Shown one piece after another: positions 1 through 7,017 of a stretch of 64,000 bases of DNA. Under the pieces are notes generated by a model. The model did no database searches. It was not told the origin of the DNA and saw only the letters and a list, made by a program, of their open reading frames with translations. Positions within the stretch are counted from its first letter, which is position 1, and each line of letters begins with the position of its first letter. The position numbers were made by a program, and so were the translations under genes. Source of the stretch: Rhizomicrobium sp. (GTDB taxonomy: Bacteria > Pseudomonadota > Alphaproteobacteria > Micropepsales > Micropepsaceae); assembly GCA_037200985.1 (NCBI GenBank), contig JBBCGJ010000001.1, positions 2,456,756 to 2,520,755 on the forward strand. The letters run 5' to 3'.

Positions 1-1
1 T

Positions 2-973
2 TCTCCCCGACGGATCGTGATGCTGGCGTTCGAGGACGCGCAGATCCTCGACATCACCGGACCGTTGCAAATTCTCGGCGCCGCCAATCGCGGGCCGCGC
101 CGCGTCTACGACATCGCGCTGGGGGCGAAACGGCCCGGCCCGTTCCGCACCAGCGAGGGTCTCAGCCTCGTCGCCGATGCCCGCTTCGACGCGGCGCTGC
201 TGAAAGACGTGGACACGCTGATGATCGCCGGCGGCGAAGGCATCGACCGGGTGCGGCACGACAAGGCGCTCGTCCGCCTCGTCGCGGAGGGCGCAAGGCG
301 GGCGCGGCGTGTCGTATCGGTGTGCTCCGGCGCGTTCCTTTTGGGCGAGGCCGGGCTGCTGGACGGCCGGCGCGCCACGACGCATTGGAGCCGCGCGGGG
401 CAATTGGCGCGCGAATTCCCCAAGGTGACGCTGGAGCCCGACGCGATCTTCGTGCGCGACGGGCGCGTCTGGACCTCGGCCGGCGTCACCGCCGGCATGG
501 ACCTGGCCCTGGCCCTGGTGCGCGAGGATTTGGGCGACGAGGCCGCGCTCGCCATCGCGCGCCAGCATGTGATCTTCCTGATGCGCCCCGGCGGGCAATC
601 GCAGTTCAGCGCCCATCTGGCGCCCGAGGCCTATCCGAAGGGCAAGCTTGCGGGATTGTTGCGCTGGATTCCGGAGCACGCCGGCGAGGACCTCGACGTC
701 GCGGGCCTGGCGGCGAAGGCCAACATGTCCGAGCGCAGCTTCGCGCGGAATTTCCGGCGCGAGACCGGCGAGACGCCGGCCCGCTATCTCGAACGCGCGC
801 GCATCGACGCGGCGCGGCGGCTGCTGACGGCGTCCGACCTGCCGGTCGGCAGCGTCGCCATGCGCGCCGGCTTCGGCTCGGAGGAGCGCATGCGGCGCGC
901 CTTCCAGCGCCGGCTCAAGACCAGCCCCGGCGCCTTCCGCGCCCGCTTCCAAGCCCAAGGAGACGCGTCATGA
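2..973 (+). CDS. GlxA-type AraC transcriptional regulator (5' end outside window)
   Basis: Cytoplasmic regulator with an N-terminal DJ-1/PfpI amidotransferase-like domain and a C-terminal AraC helix-turn-helix DNA-binding domain. Counting from the GTG at 17, the nucleophile-elbow Cys (VSVCSGAF) is near residue 103, and the two HTH motifs lie at about residues 215-310 (NMSERSFARNF and GFGSEERMRRAF). The frame stays open upstream to base 2 and reads SPRRIVMLAF, the normal N-terminus of this family, so the true start is probably just outside the window. It overlaps the next gene, another DJ-1 protein, by ATGA, so the two are co-transcribed. The ligand is unknown; GlxA relatives respond to small nitrogenous metabolites, but nothing here names one. 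Confidence 0.9.
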   Translation, partial: SPRRIVMLAFEDAQILDITGPLQILGAANRGPRRVYDIALGAKRPGPFRTSEGLSLVADARFDAALLKDVDTLMIAGGEGIDRVRHDKALVRLVAEGARRARRVVSVCSGAFLLGEAGLLDGRRATTHWSRAGQLAREFPKVTLEPDAIFVRDGRVWTSAGVTAGMDLALALVREDLGDEAALAIARQHVIFLMRPGGQSQFSAHLAPEAYPKGKLAGLLRWIPEHAGEDLDVAGLAAKANMSERSFARNFRRETGETPARYLERARIDAARRLLTASDLPVGSVAMRAGFGSEERMRRAFQRRLKTSPGAFRARFQAQGDAS

Positions 974-1572
974 AGCTTCGCATCGGGATCCTCATCTTCG
1001 ACGACGCGGAGGAACTGGATTTCGTCGGACCCTATGAGGTCTTCACCATGGCGAAGTCGATAAAGCCCGACGAGATCGAGGTGCTTCTGGTGGCCGAGCG
1101 CGACGCGCCCATCCGCTGCGCCAAGGCGATGCGCGTGCTGCCCGATGCGACGATCGCGACCTGCGGGGTGCTCGACGTGCTGCTGGTGCCGGGCGGCCAG
1201 GGAACCCGCCGCGAGGTCGACAACAAGCCCCTGCTGGACTGGATCGCGGGCGTCGCCGGGACCGCGCGCTGGACGACCAGCGTTTGTACCGGCGCGATGC
1301 TGCTGACGGCGGCGGGACCGGCGCGCGGCAAGCGCGTCACCACGCACTGGGCCTTCATCGAGGCGTTGCGCGCGCGCGGCGAGGCGCCGGAAGTCCTCGA
1401 AAATTATCGTTATGTCCAGGACGGCAATGTTGTCACCTCGGCCGGCGTTTCGGCCGGGATCGACATGGCGCTCTGGCTGGTCGGACAATTATACGGCGTT
1501 CCGTTCGCGCGCGAGGTGCAGAAGCGCATGGAATACGATCCCGCGCCGCCCTATGCCGCGCTTGTCGGATGA
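970..1572 (+). CDS. DJ-1/PfpI family protein
   Basis: 200-aa single-domain protein of the DJ-1/PfpI superfamily. The nucleophile-elbow Cys is near residue 106 (TSVCTGAM), and the acidic residue near residue 15 (DDAEELDFVGP) is in the position expected for this fold. It resembles the isonitrile hydratase/InhA-like branch more than the protease branch, but the substrate cannot be read from sequence. It has no DNA-binding domain, unlike its upstream neighbour. The ATG overlaps the stop of the GlxA-type gene (ATGA), so translational coupling is likely. The pair looks like an old duplication of the amidotransferase-like domain, with the regulator probably governing the enzyme. Confidence 0.88.
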   Translation: MKLRIGILIFDDAEELDFVGPYEVFTMAKSIKPDEIEVLLVAERDAPIRCAKAMRVLPDATIATCGVLDVLLVPGGQGTRREVDNKPLLDWIAGVAGTARWTTSVCTGAMLLTAAGPARGKRVTTHWAFIEALRARGEAPEVLENYRYVQDGNVVTSAGVSAGIDMALWLVGQLYGVPFAREVQKRMEYDPAPPYAALVG

Positions 1573-1660
1573 CCCTACGCCCTTCCGTCCGCCCCGGTTG
1601 ATGTGCTTGTATCGCCCCGGTTTTGCGAGGGGTCGCAACCGCAAGGGGAGTAGGAATTCC

Positions 1661-2035
1661 ATGATGTTGAAGACTTTGGTACTGGCCGCGGCTCTGGCCA
1701 TCGGCACGGCGGCGCCGGCGCTGGCCGAGAGCGCCTGCCAGGAACCGATCGCCCCCGCGGCGGTGGACGGCAACACGGCGACCTCGGCGCAATTGCACGC
1801 CGCGGTGGTCGACGTGAAGACCTTCATCAAGCAGTCCGACGATTATCAGGAATGCCTCTATCGCGACCTGAAGGCCCAGGCGGACCAGGCCAAGAAGGAC
1901 AAGAAGGACCTCGACCCGTCGGTCGCGGCGGATGTCGACGCCAAGGTCAAGGCGAACCAGGCGCTCAAGGAGCGCGTCGGCGCGGAATACAACGCCGCCG
2001 CCCTCGCCTATAAGGCCAAGCATCCCGGCGAGTGA
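1661..2035 (+). CDS. small secreted alpha-helical protein, unknown function
   Basis: 124-aa protein with a clear Sec signal peptide (MMLKTLVLAAALAIGTAAP, cleavage near ALA-ES at about residue 24). The mature part has two Cys residues and a charged, Lys/Asp/Ala-rich helical C-terminal half. The start is supported by AAGGGGAG at 1643-1650, 10 nt upstream. I do not recognise the family. It stands alone between the DJ-1 gene and a strong intrinsic terminator at 2061-2086, so it is probably its own transcription unit. A periplasmic location is inferred from the signal peptide. Confidence 0.75.
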   Translation: MMLKTLVLAAALAIGTAAPALAESACQEPIAPAAVDGNTATSAQLHAAVVDVKTFIKQSDDYQECLYRDLKAQADQAKKDKKDLDPSVAADVDAKVKANQALKERVGAEYNAAALAYKAKHPGE

Positions 2036-2060
2036 CGGGCAGCGCCGAAACGGAAGACGG

Positions 2061-2087
2061 GGGCCGCGCGCGTCGCGGCCCTTTTTC
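2061..2087 (+). terminator. intrinsic terminator
   Basis: Perfect 8-bp stem GGGCCGCG (2061-2068) with CGCGGCCC (2074-2081), a 5-nt loop, then TTTTTC. It closes the transcript of the small secreted protein. Confidence 0.9.
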
Positions 2088-2114
2088 GTTGCGCGAATCG
2101 CGTATCCTGCCGTC

Positions 2115-2711
2115 ATGATTCGAGCGGCCCTTGCCGAACAACGGACGCTGCGGCGGGCGCAGGCGCATGCCGCGACGCGCGGCGCGATCCTGGACGCGGC
2201 GCGGCGCGTGGCGGTGCGCGACGGCGAGCTTTCGCTGCGCGGCGTCGCGGCCGAGGCGGGCTTCGCGCCGGCCGCGCTCTACGGCTATTTCTCGGGCAAG
2301 GACGACCTTCTGCTGGCGCTGGCGGCGGAAGACCTCGCGCAACTGGCGCGCGCCATGCGCGAGGCGGCGGCGCATGAGACCGGACCCGGACGGCTGGCGG
2401 CGGCGGCGAAGGCCGCGCTGTCGCAACTGAGCGAGACCGACTCGCTCGGCGCCGCGCTGACGGCCTTGCCCGCGCAACCCGGCGCGCGCGACGCGGAGCG
2501 GCTGTTCAACGGACGGCTGATCGCGGCGCTGAAAGTGCTGTCCGAGGCCTCGGGCAAGCCGGCCGCGACGCGTGACGATCAATGCGACATCGTCCTTCTG
2601 GCCGCGGCGGTCGGCGGGCTCGCGCTGCTCGCGCGCTCGGGGCGTCTCGATGCCCTGGGCTTCTCGCACGACGAAGTCCTCGCGCGGCTCGCGGCGCATT
2701 TCGCGGCGTAG
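2115..2711 (+). CDS. TetR/AcrR family transcriptional regulator
   Basis: 198-aa repressor-type protein. The N-terminal TetR HTH spans about residues 20-65, with the typical pattern ILDAARRVAVRDG, LSLRGVAAEAGFAPAALYGYF and SGKDDLLLAL. The C-terminal ligand-binding domain is Ala-rich and not diagnostic. The start ATG at 2115 lies just after the terminator of the preceding gene. The next gene, a TauE/SafE permease, follows after 120 nt on the same strand and is a possible target, but no operator was identified. Confidence 0.85.
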   Translation: MIRAALAEQRTLRRAQAHAATRGAILDAARRVAVRDGELSLRGVAAEAGFAPAALYGYFSGKDDLLLALAAEDLAQLARAMREAAAHETGPGRLAAAAKAALSQLSETDSLGAALTALPAQPGARDAERLFNGRLIAALKVLSEASGKPAATRDDQCDIVLLAAAVGGLALLARSGRLDALGFSHDEVLARLAAHFAA

Positions 2712-2831
2712 GACAAGCATAAAGTCTCACGAAGGTTGACCCCACCGCTTCGCGCGAGCACATTCGCCCGCAGTTCGGGGCTGGCCGATTCGCGAGTCCC
2801 TTCGCCTCCTTTCTGCGATCAAACGCGTTCG

Positions 2832-3746
2832 ATGGAAATCTATCTCCCCATCGCCGAGATGTCGGTCCATTGGCTGATCGTGCTCGGCATGGGAGGGGCG
2901 ATCGGTTTCCTCTCGGGCCTGTTCGGCGTCGGCGGCGGCTTCCTGCTCACGCCGCTCCTCATCTTCTACGGCATCCCGGCCGAGGTCGCGGTGGCGACGA
3001 CGTCGAGCCACATCACGGCCTCGTCGATCTCGGGCGCGCTGGCGCAATGGCGCCGCCGCGCCGTCGACCTGAAAATGGGCGCGGTGATGGCGGCGGGCGG
3101 CCTGGTCGGCACGAGCTTCGGCGTCTGGCTGTTCACCGTGATGCGCCGCTACGGCCAGATGGATCTGCTGGTCTCGGCGAGCTATGTGATCCTGCTCGGC
3201 ACGGTCGGCGCGCTCATGCTGAACGAGAGCCTGGGCGCGCTGCGCGCGTCGCGCGGCGGGGCGCCTCCGGCGCGGCGGGCGCCGCATCTGTGGATGCACG
3301 GCCTGCCGTTCAAGATGCGCTTCCGCGAGTCGCGGCTCTATATCAGTGTCATCCCGCCCGTGGTGATCGGCTTCTTCGTCGGCGTGCTGTCGGCGATCAT
3401 GGGCGTCGGCGGCGGCTTCGTCATCGTGCCGGCGATGATCTATCTCCTGCGCATGCCGACCAACGTCGTGATGGGCACGTCTCTGTTCCAGATCATCATC
3501 GTCACGGCGGCGACCACGATCCTGCAATCCACCTCCAACTACTCGGTCGACATCGTGCTCGCCCTGTTCCTGATCCTGGGCGGGGTGATCGGCGCGCAGC
3601 TCGGCGTGCGGGCGGGCGAGCGGCTGCGCGGCGAGCAGCTTCGGCTTCTCCTCGCGCTGCTGGTGCTGGCGGTGGCGCTCCGGCTGTTTATCGGCCTCGT
3701 CGTCAAGCCGGACGATCTGTTCTCCGTCTCGATCGGCGCGCCATGA
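2832..3746 (+). CDS. TauE/SafE family permease (sulfite/organosulfonate exporter type)
   Basis: 304-aa inner-membrane protein with two homologous halves. Each half begins with the family signature of Gly-rich first helices (FLSGLFGVGGGFLLTP near residue 25 and VLSAIMGVGGGFVIVPA near residue 185). Roughly eight transmembrane segments are separated by a basic loop around residues 135-165. The family exports or imports small anions such as sulfite, sulfoacetate or taurine; the substrate here is not defined. It overlaps by ATGA with a TIGR02186 protein, an alphaproteobacterial pairing. An in-frame upstream extension exists, but MEIYLP is the natural membrane-protein start. Confidence 0.88.
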   Translation: MEIYLPIAEMSVHWLIVLGMGGAIGFLSGLFGVGGGFLLTPLLIFYGIPAEVAVATTSSHITASSISGALAQWRRRAVDLKMGAVMAAGGLVGTSFGVWLFTVMRRYGQMDLLVSASYVILLGTVGALMLNESLGALRASRGGAPPARRAPHLWMHGLPFKMRFRESRLYISVIPPVVIGFFVGVLSAIMGVGGGFVIVPAMIYLLRMPTNVVMGTSLFQIIIVTAATTILQSTSNYSVDIVLALFLILGGVIGAQLGVRAGERLRGEQLRLLLALLVLAVALRLFIGLVVKPDDLFSVSIGAP

Positions 3747-4489
3747 GAGGCCGGGCGCTCGCCGTTTGCCTGCTGCTCGCCGCGACGCCCGCGGGGGCGA
3801 GCGAGGACCTCGTCTCGGGCCTGTCGCAGGACACGGTCGAGATCACCTCCAACTACACCGGCACCGACATCGTGGTGTTCGGCGCGATCGAGCATCCGGA
3901 GGAAACGGGCGTCAACGACGTGGTCGTGGTGGTGCGCGGACCGGGCGCCAACATGACGGTGCGCGAGAAGCAATGGGTGGGCGGCATCTGGATCAACCGC
4001 GACCAGGCGAAGCTGCTCGCCATGCCGACCTATTACTTCCTCGCGAGCACGCGGCCGGTCGACCGGATCGCGCCGGCCTTCACGCTGGAGCGCTATGCCA
4101 TCGGGCTCGCCAATGTCGTGCCGGCGCGGATCGTCAGCCATCACGATCCCGAACCGTTCCGCCAGGCGCTGATCCGCCACCGCCAGGCGGACGGGCTCTA
4201 TGGCGAGGAGCCGAGCGGCGTGATCTTCAACAGCCCGACGCTGTTTCATGCCCGCGTCCCGATTCCGGCGACGGTCACGCGCGGGCTTTTCAACGTCGAG
4301 GTCTATCTGTTCCGCGACGGTACGGTGATAGCCGCGCAATCGACGCCGCTGTTCATCGACCAGACGGGGCTGGAGCGGCGGCTGTTCAACTTCGCCCATG
4401 ACGAGCCGTTCTCCTACGGCGTGGTGACGGTGGTGATGGCGAGCCTGCTGGGATGGCTGAGCTCGGTGCTGTTCCGGCGGAACGAATGA
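3743..4489 (+). CDS. TIGR02186 family membrane-anchored protein
   Basis: 248-aa protein with an N-terminal signal peptide (CLLLAATPAGAS), a periplasmic beta-rich region and one C-terminal transmembrane helix (about residues 220-242) ending in a short basic tail. The conserved block QDTVEITSNYTGTDIVVFGA matches the alphaproteobacterial TIGR02186 family. Its ATG overlaps the stop of the TauE/SafE permease, so it is translationally coupled and probably works with it at the inner membrane. The molecular function of the family is unknown. The operon ends here, and an IS1595 element is inserted 36 nt downstream. Confidence 0.85.
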   Translation: MRGRALAVCLLLAATPAGASEDLVSGLSQDTVEITSNYTGTDIVVFGAIEHPEETGVNDVVVVVRGPGANMTVREKQWVGGIWINRDQAKLLAMPTYYFLASTRPVDRIAPAFTLERYAIGLANVVPARIVSHHDPEPFRQALIRHRQADGLYGEEPSGVIFNSPTLFHARVPIPATVTRGLFNVEVYLFRDGTVIAAQSTPLFIDQTGLERRLFNFAHDEPFSYGVVTVVMASLLGWLSSVLFRRNE

Positions 4490-4498
4490 CACCCTCTT

Positions 4499-4520
4499 AC
4501 CCTTCCCTTGAGGGAGGGTA
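4499..4520 (+). terminator. imperfect hairpin repeat, probable terminator
   Basis: ACCCTTCCC and GGGAGGGT form a GC-rich hairpin just after the TIGR02186 stop. The same 22 bases occur as an exact reverse complement at 34157-34178 after the LLM oxidoreductase gene, so this is a dispersed hairpin module. The last bases belong to the IS1595 target site. Confidence 0.55.
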
Positions 4521-4525
4521 AATAC
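4518..4525. repeat. left target-site duplication of the IS1595 element
   Basis: GTAAATAC is repeated exactly at 6999-7006 on the other side of the element. Eight-base duplications are the norm for IS1595. Confidence 0.92.
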
Positions 4526-4638
4526 GGAACTTATATAGATGAGTCCCTTTAACCTTTGGAAGGTGATCCTCCACCAAAAGCTCAACAAAAACCACCGCTG
4601 GCGAGCAGCCAAGATGGCGATTTGGCTGCTGTGGGAAG

Positions 4639-4878
4639 CTATTTGCCCATGGTCTTTAGAAATGTCTGAATCTGAGATGAAAGCTCGACGACAGATTCCA
4701 TGGTCAAATGAATCTCCAATATGGCTTCAGATGGAGGTTTTGCGAGGGCGCGTTCTAAGTCTGGCGGACTTGCAAAGACTAAAGAGAGCTTGGCAGGTGA
4801 TGTGCTGCCGGGAATGCAGGAAACCTCCGGACGTACCCCCAACATAGAATACACGTCATGAAATACATCGTTTGTCAT
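4639..4878 (-). CDS. 79-aa hypothetical protein, IS1595 passenger
   Basis: Small acidic protein with no signal peptide and no membrane segment. The C-terminal third (AILEIHLTMESVVELSSQI) is predicted helical. GGAG lies 7 nt upstream of the ATG, which supports real translation. It is the last ORF of the IS1595 element, 40 nt after the lipoprotein gene and on the same strand, so both are probably transcribed from the transposase side. I do not recognise the family. The overlapping plus-strand ORF at 4539-4847 is likely a shadow. Confidence 0.55.
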   Translation of the reverse strand: MTNDVFHDVYSMLGVRPEVSCIPGSTSPAKLSLVFASPPDLERALAKPPSEAILEIHLTMESVVELSSQIQTFLKTMGK

Positions 4879-4918
4879 TTTCGTCTCCGGTTAGAGAATT
4901 AGTCAGTGTACTGATTAT

Positions 4919-5491
4919 TCAATGAACCTCGTGATAGTTGGGATCGGCACATTTCGCCCATAGCTGCCAAGCGAAATCTTCTCCTATTCCTCGCGCAACG
5001 GCGCGGCCGACGCAACGCTGCACGCGAACGGTTTTCAAGTCTGGCGTGAAGAGCGGCGTCGGTACGCGGCGATCATTGTCGGCGAGATTGGACGCGATCT
5101 CGGCGTCCGATATCCATTGCACTTGAATCGGCGCGTAGTCGCCGGGGTTAGAAACACTCAGGACTCCGGCGTCAGCGGTATTGTCCTCAAAGACGACCGT
5201 CGCTTGGCAAGAAACGGAACCGGCATCTGACGGCAGTCGAATGCTGACGCTGGAAAGCGCGACCGGATCAGCGGAGGACAGATCGTAGATAGCGCGTGCT
5301 CTTTTAGGAATGCCATTGGTCTTTCCAACAGACGCGTTCAACCATTGAAGCGCGCCGGCACTCGTCATTTCTACTCGTTGGCATGGATCATTCGGCGTCG
5401 TTGAAAAGAACTGCCCGGGTTCGTAATGGCGACCAGGGCCGGCGCACGCCATCAAAAGAAAATAGACTGCGACTAACAAGACCGAGCGCAT
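4919..5491 (-). CDS. putative lipoprotein, IS1595 passenger
   Basis: 190-aa protein with a lipoprotein signal: a hydrophobic N-terminus ending in the lipobox LMAC, with the acylated Cys at residue 16. A GGAGGGG ribosome-binding site sits just before the ATG. The mature protein has paired Cys residues, for example around SVSCQATVVFEDN and RVQRCVGRAV, and looks like a compact periplasmic beta domain. No family was recognised. It lies inside the IS1595 element, downstream of the transposase and on its strand. It is therefore mobile cargo rather than a host gene. A lipoprotein is an unusual IS passenger, and its role in the host or in transposition is unknown. Confidence 0.75.
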   Translation of the reverse strand: MRSVLLVAVYFLLMACAGPGRHYEPGQFFSTTPNDPCQRVEMTSAGALQWLNASVGKTNGIPKRARAIYDLSSADPVALSSVSIRLPSDAGSVSCQATVVFEDNTADAGVLSVSNPGDYAPIQVQWISDAEIASNLADNDRRVPTPLFTPDLKTVRVQRCVGRAVARGIGEDFAWQLWAKCADPNYHEVH

Positions 5492-5896
5492 TCAACCCCT
5501 CCATTGATCGGGGAGTTGATAAGGCCTCGTCTAAAAGGTCCGCACCGGCCTTTAGGCTTTCGCCCTGAACATGCGCCGGTGCCTCCTCGACCATAAGGTG
5601 AGGAGTGCGGATCACGGACGCACAACGCCGTTAGACGAAGGAGTTATCAAGCTCCGGGAGCGACTGCGCCGCTCTTGCCGAAGTTATAGCAAAGACCATT
5701 GATTCGCGCGAGATGTTCACGTACACATTCGATCCGCCTTCGCTTCGGAAACGGAGCATGCAGGCGAGATAACCGGAGACGATAAAAAGCAAACAGGCCC
5801 CAGCGCAAACTGGAGCCTGTCTTTCGTCAACCTGTTCCGGCTAGACCCGGAGACTGGAGGTGCTCAATGCGTTTCGTCGAACGCGTGATAATACTA
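5492..5896. other. non-coding interior of the IS1595 element
   Basis: No convincing gene. A palindrome CTAAAGGCC...GGACCTTTTAG lies near 5538-5562. A strong hairpin ACAGGCCCCAG (5793-5803) with CTGGAGCCTGT (5810-5820) is followed by CTTTCG on the plus strand. A plus-strand ORF of about 58 codons starts at ATG 5867 behind GGAGGT, but it runs antisense into the transposase end and has no recognisable content. Confidence 0.5.
5793..5825 (+). terminator. hairpin inside the IS1595 element
   Basis: 11-base arms 5793-5803 and 5810-5820 with one mismatch and a 6-nt loop, followed by a short T-rich run on the plus strand. It could stop read-through transcription into the element, or serve as a bidirectional terminator for the transposase side. 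Confidence 0.5.
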
Positions 5897-6022
5897 CTAA
5901 GTCTTTGTTCGGATGGGAAGTTTTTTCTTCTTGGGTTTTCGCCCGGGTTTTTCCTTCGCGACGGCCTTCTTCGAGCGGCCGTATGCAAGAACCTTGTCGA
6001 GGATGCCTTCTATCGCCTTCAA
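5897..6022 (-). CDS. 41-aa basic ORF coupled to the transposase
   Basis: Begins at a TTG overlapping the transposase stop (TTTTGA), 8 nt after GAGGAG, and ends at TAG 5897-5899. The peptide starts KAIEGILDKVLAYGRSKK and finishes with a very Lys/Arg-rich tail (PGRKPKKKKLPIRTKT). Two readings are possible: a translationally coupled small DNA/RNA-binding peptide, or a frameshift extension of the transposase. Composition and the precise coupling signals argue that it is real, but the start is non-ATG and no homology was tested. Confidence 0.45.
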   Translation of the reverse strand: MKAIEGILDKVLAYGRSKKAVAKEKPGRKPKKKKLPIRTKT

Positions 6023-6930
6023 AAGATCAGCTCCTCGTAAGTCAGGCGCTTGCCGACCGCCGCGTCGAACAGGCTGTCGAGGCGATCCATCGTGTGGCGC
6101 TTAACGTCGCCATCGTTGAGCCTGAACGCGAACTCGTCGACGTAGCGATGCAAATGCTTTGCGCTGGTGTGATGGTAAACCCCGTAAATACCGCGCTTCA
6201 AGACCGCCCATGCGCTCTCGACGCCATTGGTCGTCACGCCGTCGCGAACGTATTCGTTCGCGCTGTGGTTGACCGTCTCGTGCTTGTAGTCGGGACGAAG
6301 CCCGATGTAGCTGCTGAATTCGTCCGTGTGGATCGTCGAGCCGACCTCGATGTTGTTTCGGATAGCGCGCTGGAGCGCGAACGCCGTCGTCTTGCCGACG
6401 GGAAGCGCTTTCATCCTTCCGCCGCGTTCCCTTATTCCGATCACGGCGACCTTGCCGCCGGCGCCGTTCGCACCAAGCTTCTTGTGCTGGTGACGGTTCT
6501 TTTCCTTGCCGCCGACGTAGGTCTCGTCGACCTCGACGATCCCGCGAAGCATCGTCAGATCGTTGCCACAGGCTTCGCGCAAGCGACCGAGAACGAACCA
6601 GGCGGTCTTCTGCGTCACGCCGATCTGCTTAGCGAGTTGGACGCTGGAGATGCCCTTGCGCGCGGTCACGAGCATGTACATCGCGTACAGCCACTTATGC
6701 AGGGGGACGTGGCTGCGCTCGAAGACAGTGCCGGTCCGAACCGTGAAGTCCGTCTTGCAGGCGTTGCAGCGGTAAAAGCCGTTCTTGCGCGCGGTGATCC
6801 GGCTCGCCTCCCGGCACTCTGGGCACTTCGCGCCGCTAGGCCAGCGCCGGGCCTCTATGTAAGCTCGGGCGGCGGCTTCGTCGGGGAACCGTTGGAAAAG
6901 CTCGAAGGTCGAAATGGTCGAACGGGACAT
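6019..6930 (-). CDS. IS1595 family transposase
   Basis: 303-aa DDE-type transposase. The N-terminal zinc ribbon has CPEC and CNAC near residues 36 and 55. An HTH-like segment (SVQLAKQIGVTQKTAW) follows. The catalytic core has Asp in VDETYVGGK near residue 148, Asp in HTDEFSSY near residue 213, and the conserved third region TTNGVESAWAVLKRGIYG. Length and motif order are normal for IS1595. The start ATG at 6930 lies 27 nt downstream of a good -10 (6957-6962), whose -35 is in the terminal inverted repeat. The gene appears intact. Confidence 0.93.
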   Translation of the reverse strand: MSRSTISTFELFQRFPDEAAARAYIEARRWPSGAKCPECREASRITARKNGFYRCNACKTDFTVRTGTVFERSHVPLHKWLYAMYMLVTARKGISSVQLAKQIGVTQKTAWFVLGRLREACGNDLTMLRGIVEVDETYVGGKEKNRHQHKKLGANGAGGKVAVIGIRERGGRMKALPVGKTTAFALQRAIRNNIEVGSTIHTDEFSSYIGLRPDYKHETVNHSANEYVRDGVTTNGVESAWAVLKRGIYGVYHHTSAKHLHRYVDEFAFRLNDGDVKRHTMDRLDSLFDAAVGKRLTYEELIF

Positions 6931-6956
6931 CGGTCTTATCTCGAAATGACTTCTAT

Positions 6957-6985
6957 CCTATAGCGGACAAGATCGAGGGAGTCAA
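6957..6985 (-). promoter_or_regulatory. transposase promoter embedded in the IS end
   Basis: On the minus strand, TTGACT (6980-6985) and TATAGG (6957-6962) are separated by exactly 17 bases. The -35 box lies in the terminal inverted repeat, so transposase binding there could repress its own transcription. Confidence 0.7.
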
Positions 6986-6998
6986 GTATATAAGTCCC

Positions 6999-7006
6999 GT
7001 AAATAC
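6999..7006. repeat. right target-site duplication of the IS1595 element
   Basis: GTAAATAC, identical to 4518-4525. Confidence 0.92.
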
Positions 7007-7017
7007 ACGCCCGCGTG

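Larger units (their letters stand above)
4526..6998 (-). mobile_element. IS1595-family insertion sequence with passenger genes (2473 bp)
   Basis: Complete element bounded by 22-bp inverted ends at 4526-4547 and 6977-6998 that match at 18 of 22 positions (GGAACTTATATA... against GGGACTTATATA...). It is flanked by a perfect 8-bp duplication GTAAATAC. It encodes, all on the minus strand, a 303-aa transposase, a coupled 41-aa basic ORF, a 190-aa lipoprotein and a 79-aa protein. The left third is visibly less GC-rich than the host genes around it. Some IS1595 subgroups are known to carry passenger genes, and this copy fits that pattern. Nothing in the transposase looks broken and the ends are intact, so the copy may be active or recent. 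Confidence 0.92.

Noticed and set aside
4539-4847. 102-codon plus-strand ORF inside the left end of the IS1595 element
   Set aside because: Overlaps the minus-strand 79-aa ORF that has a good ribosome-binding site; the plus-strand frame has no convincing start signal and begins inside the inverted end.
5860-6963. 367-codon plus-strand frame opposite the IS1595 transposase
   Set aside because: Antisense shadow; the transposase on the minus strand has zinc-ribbon and DDE motifs in order.
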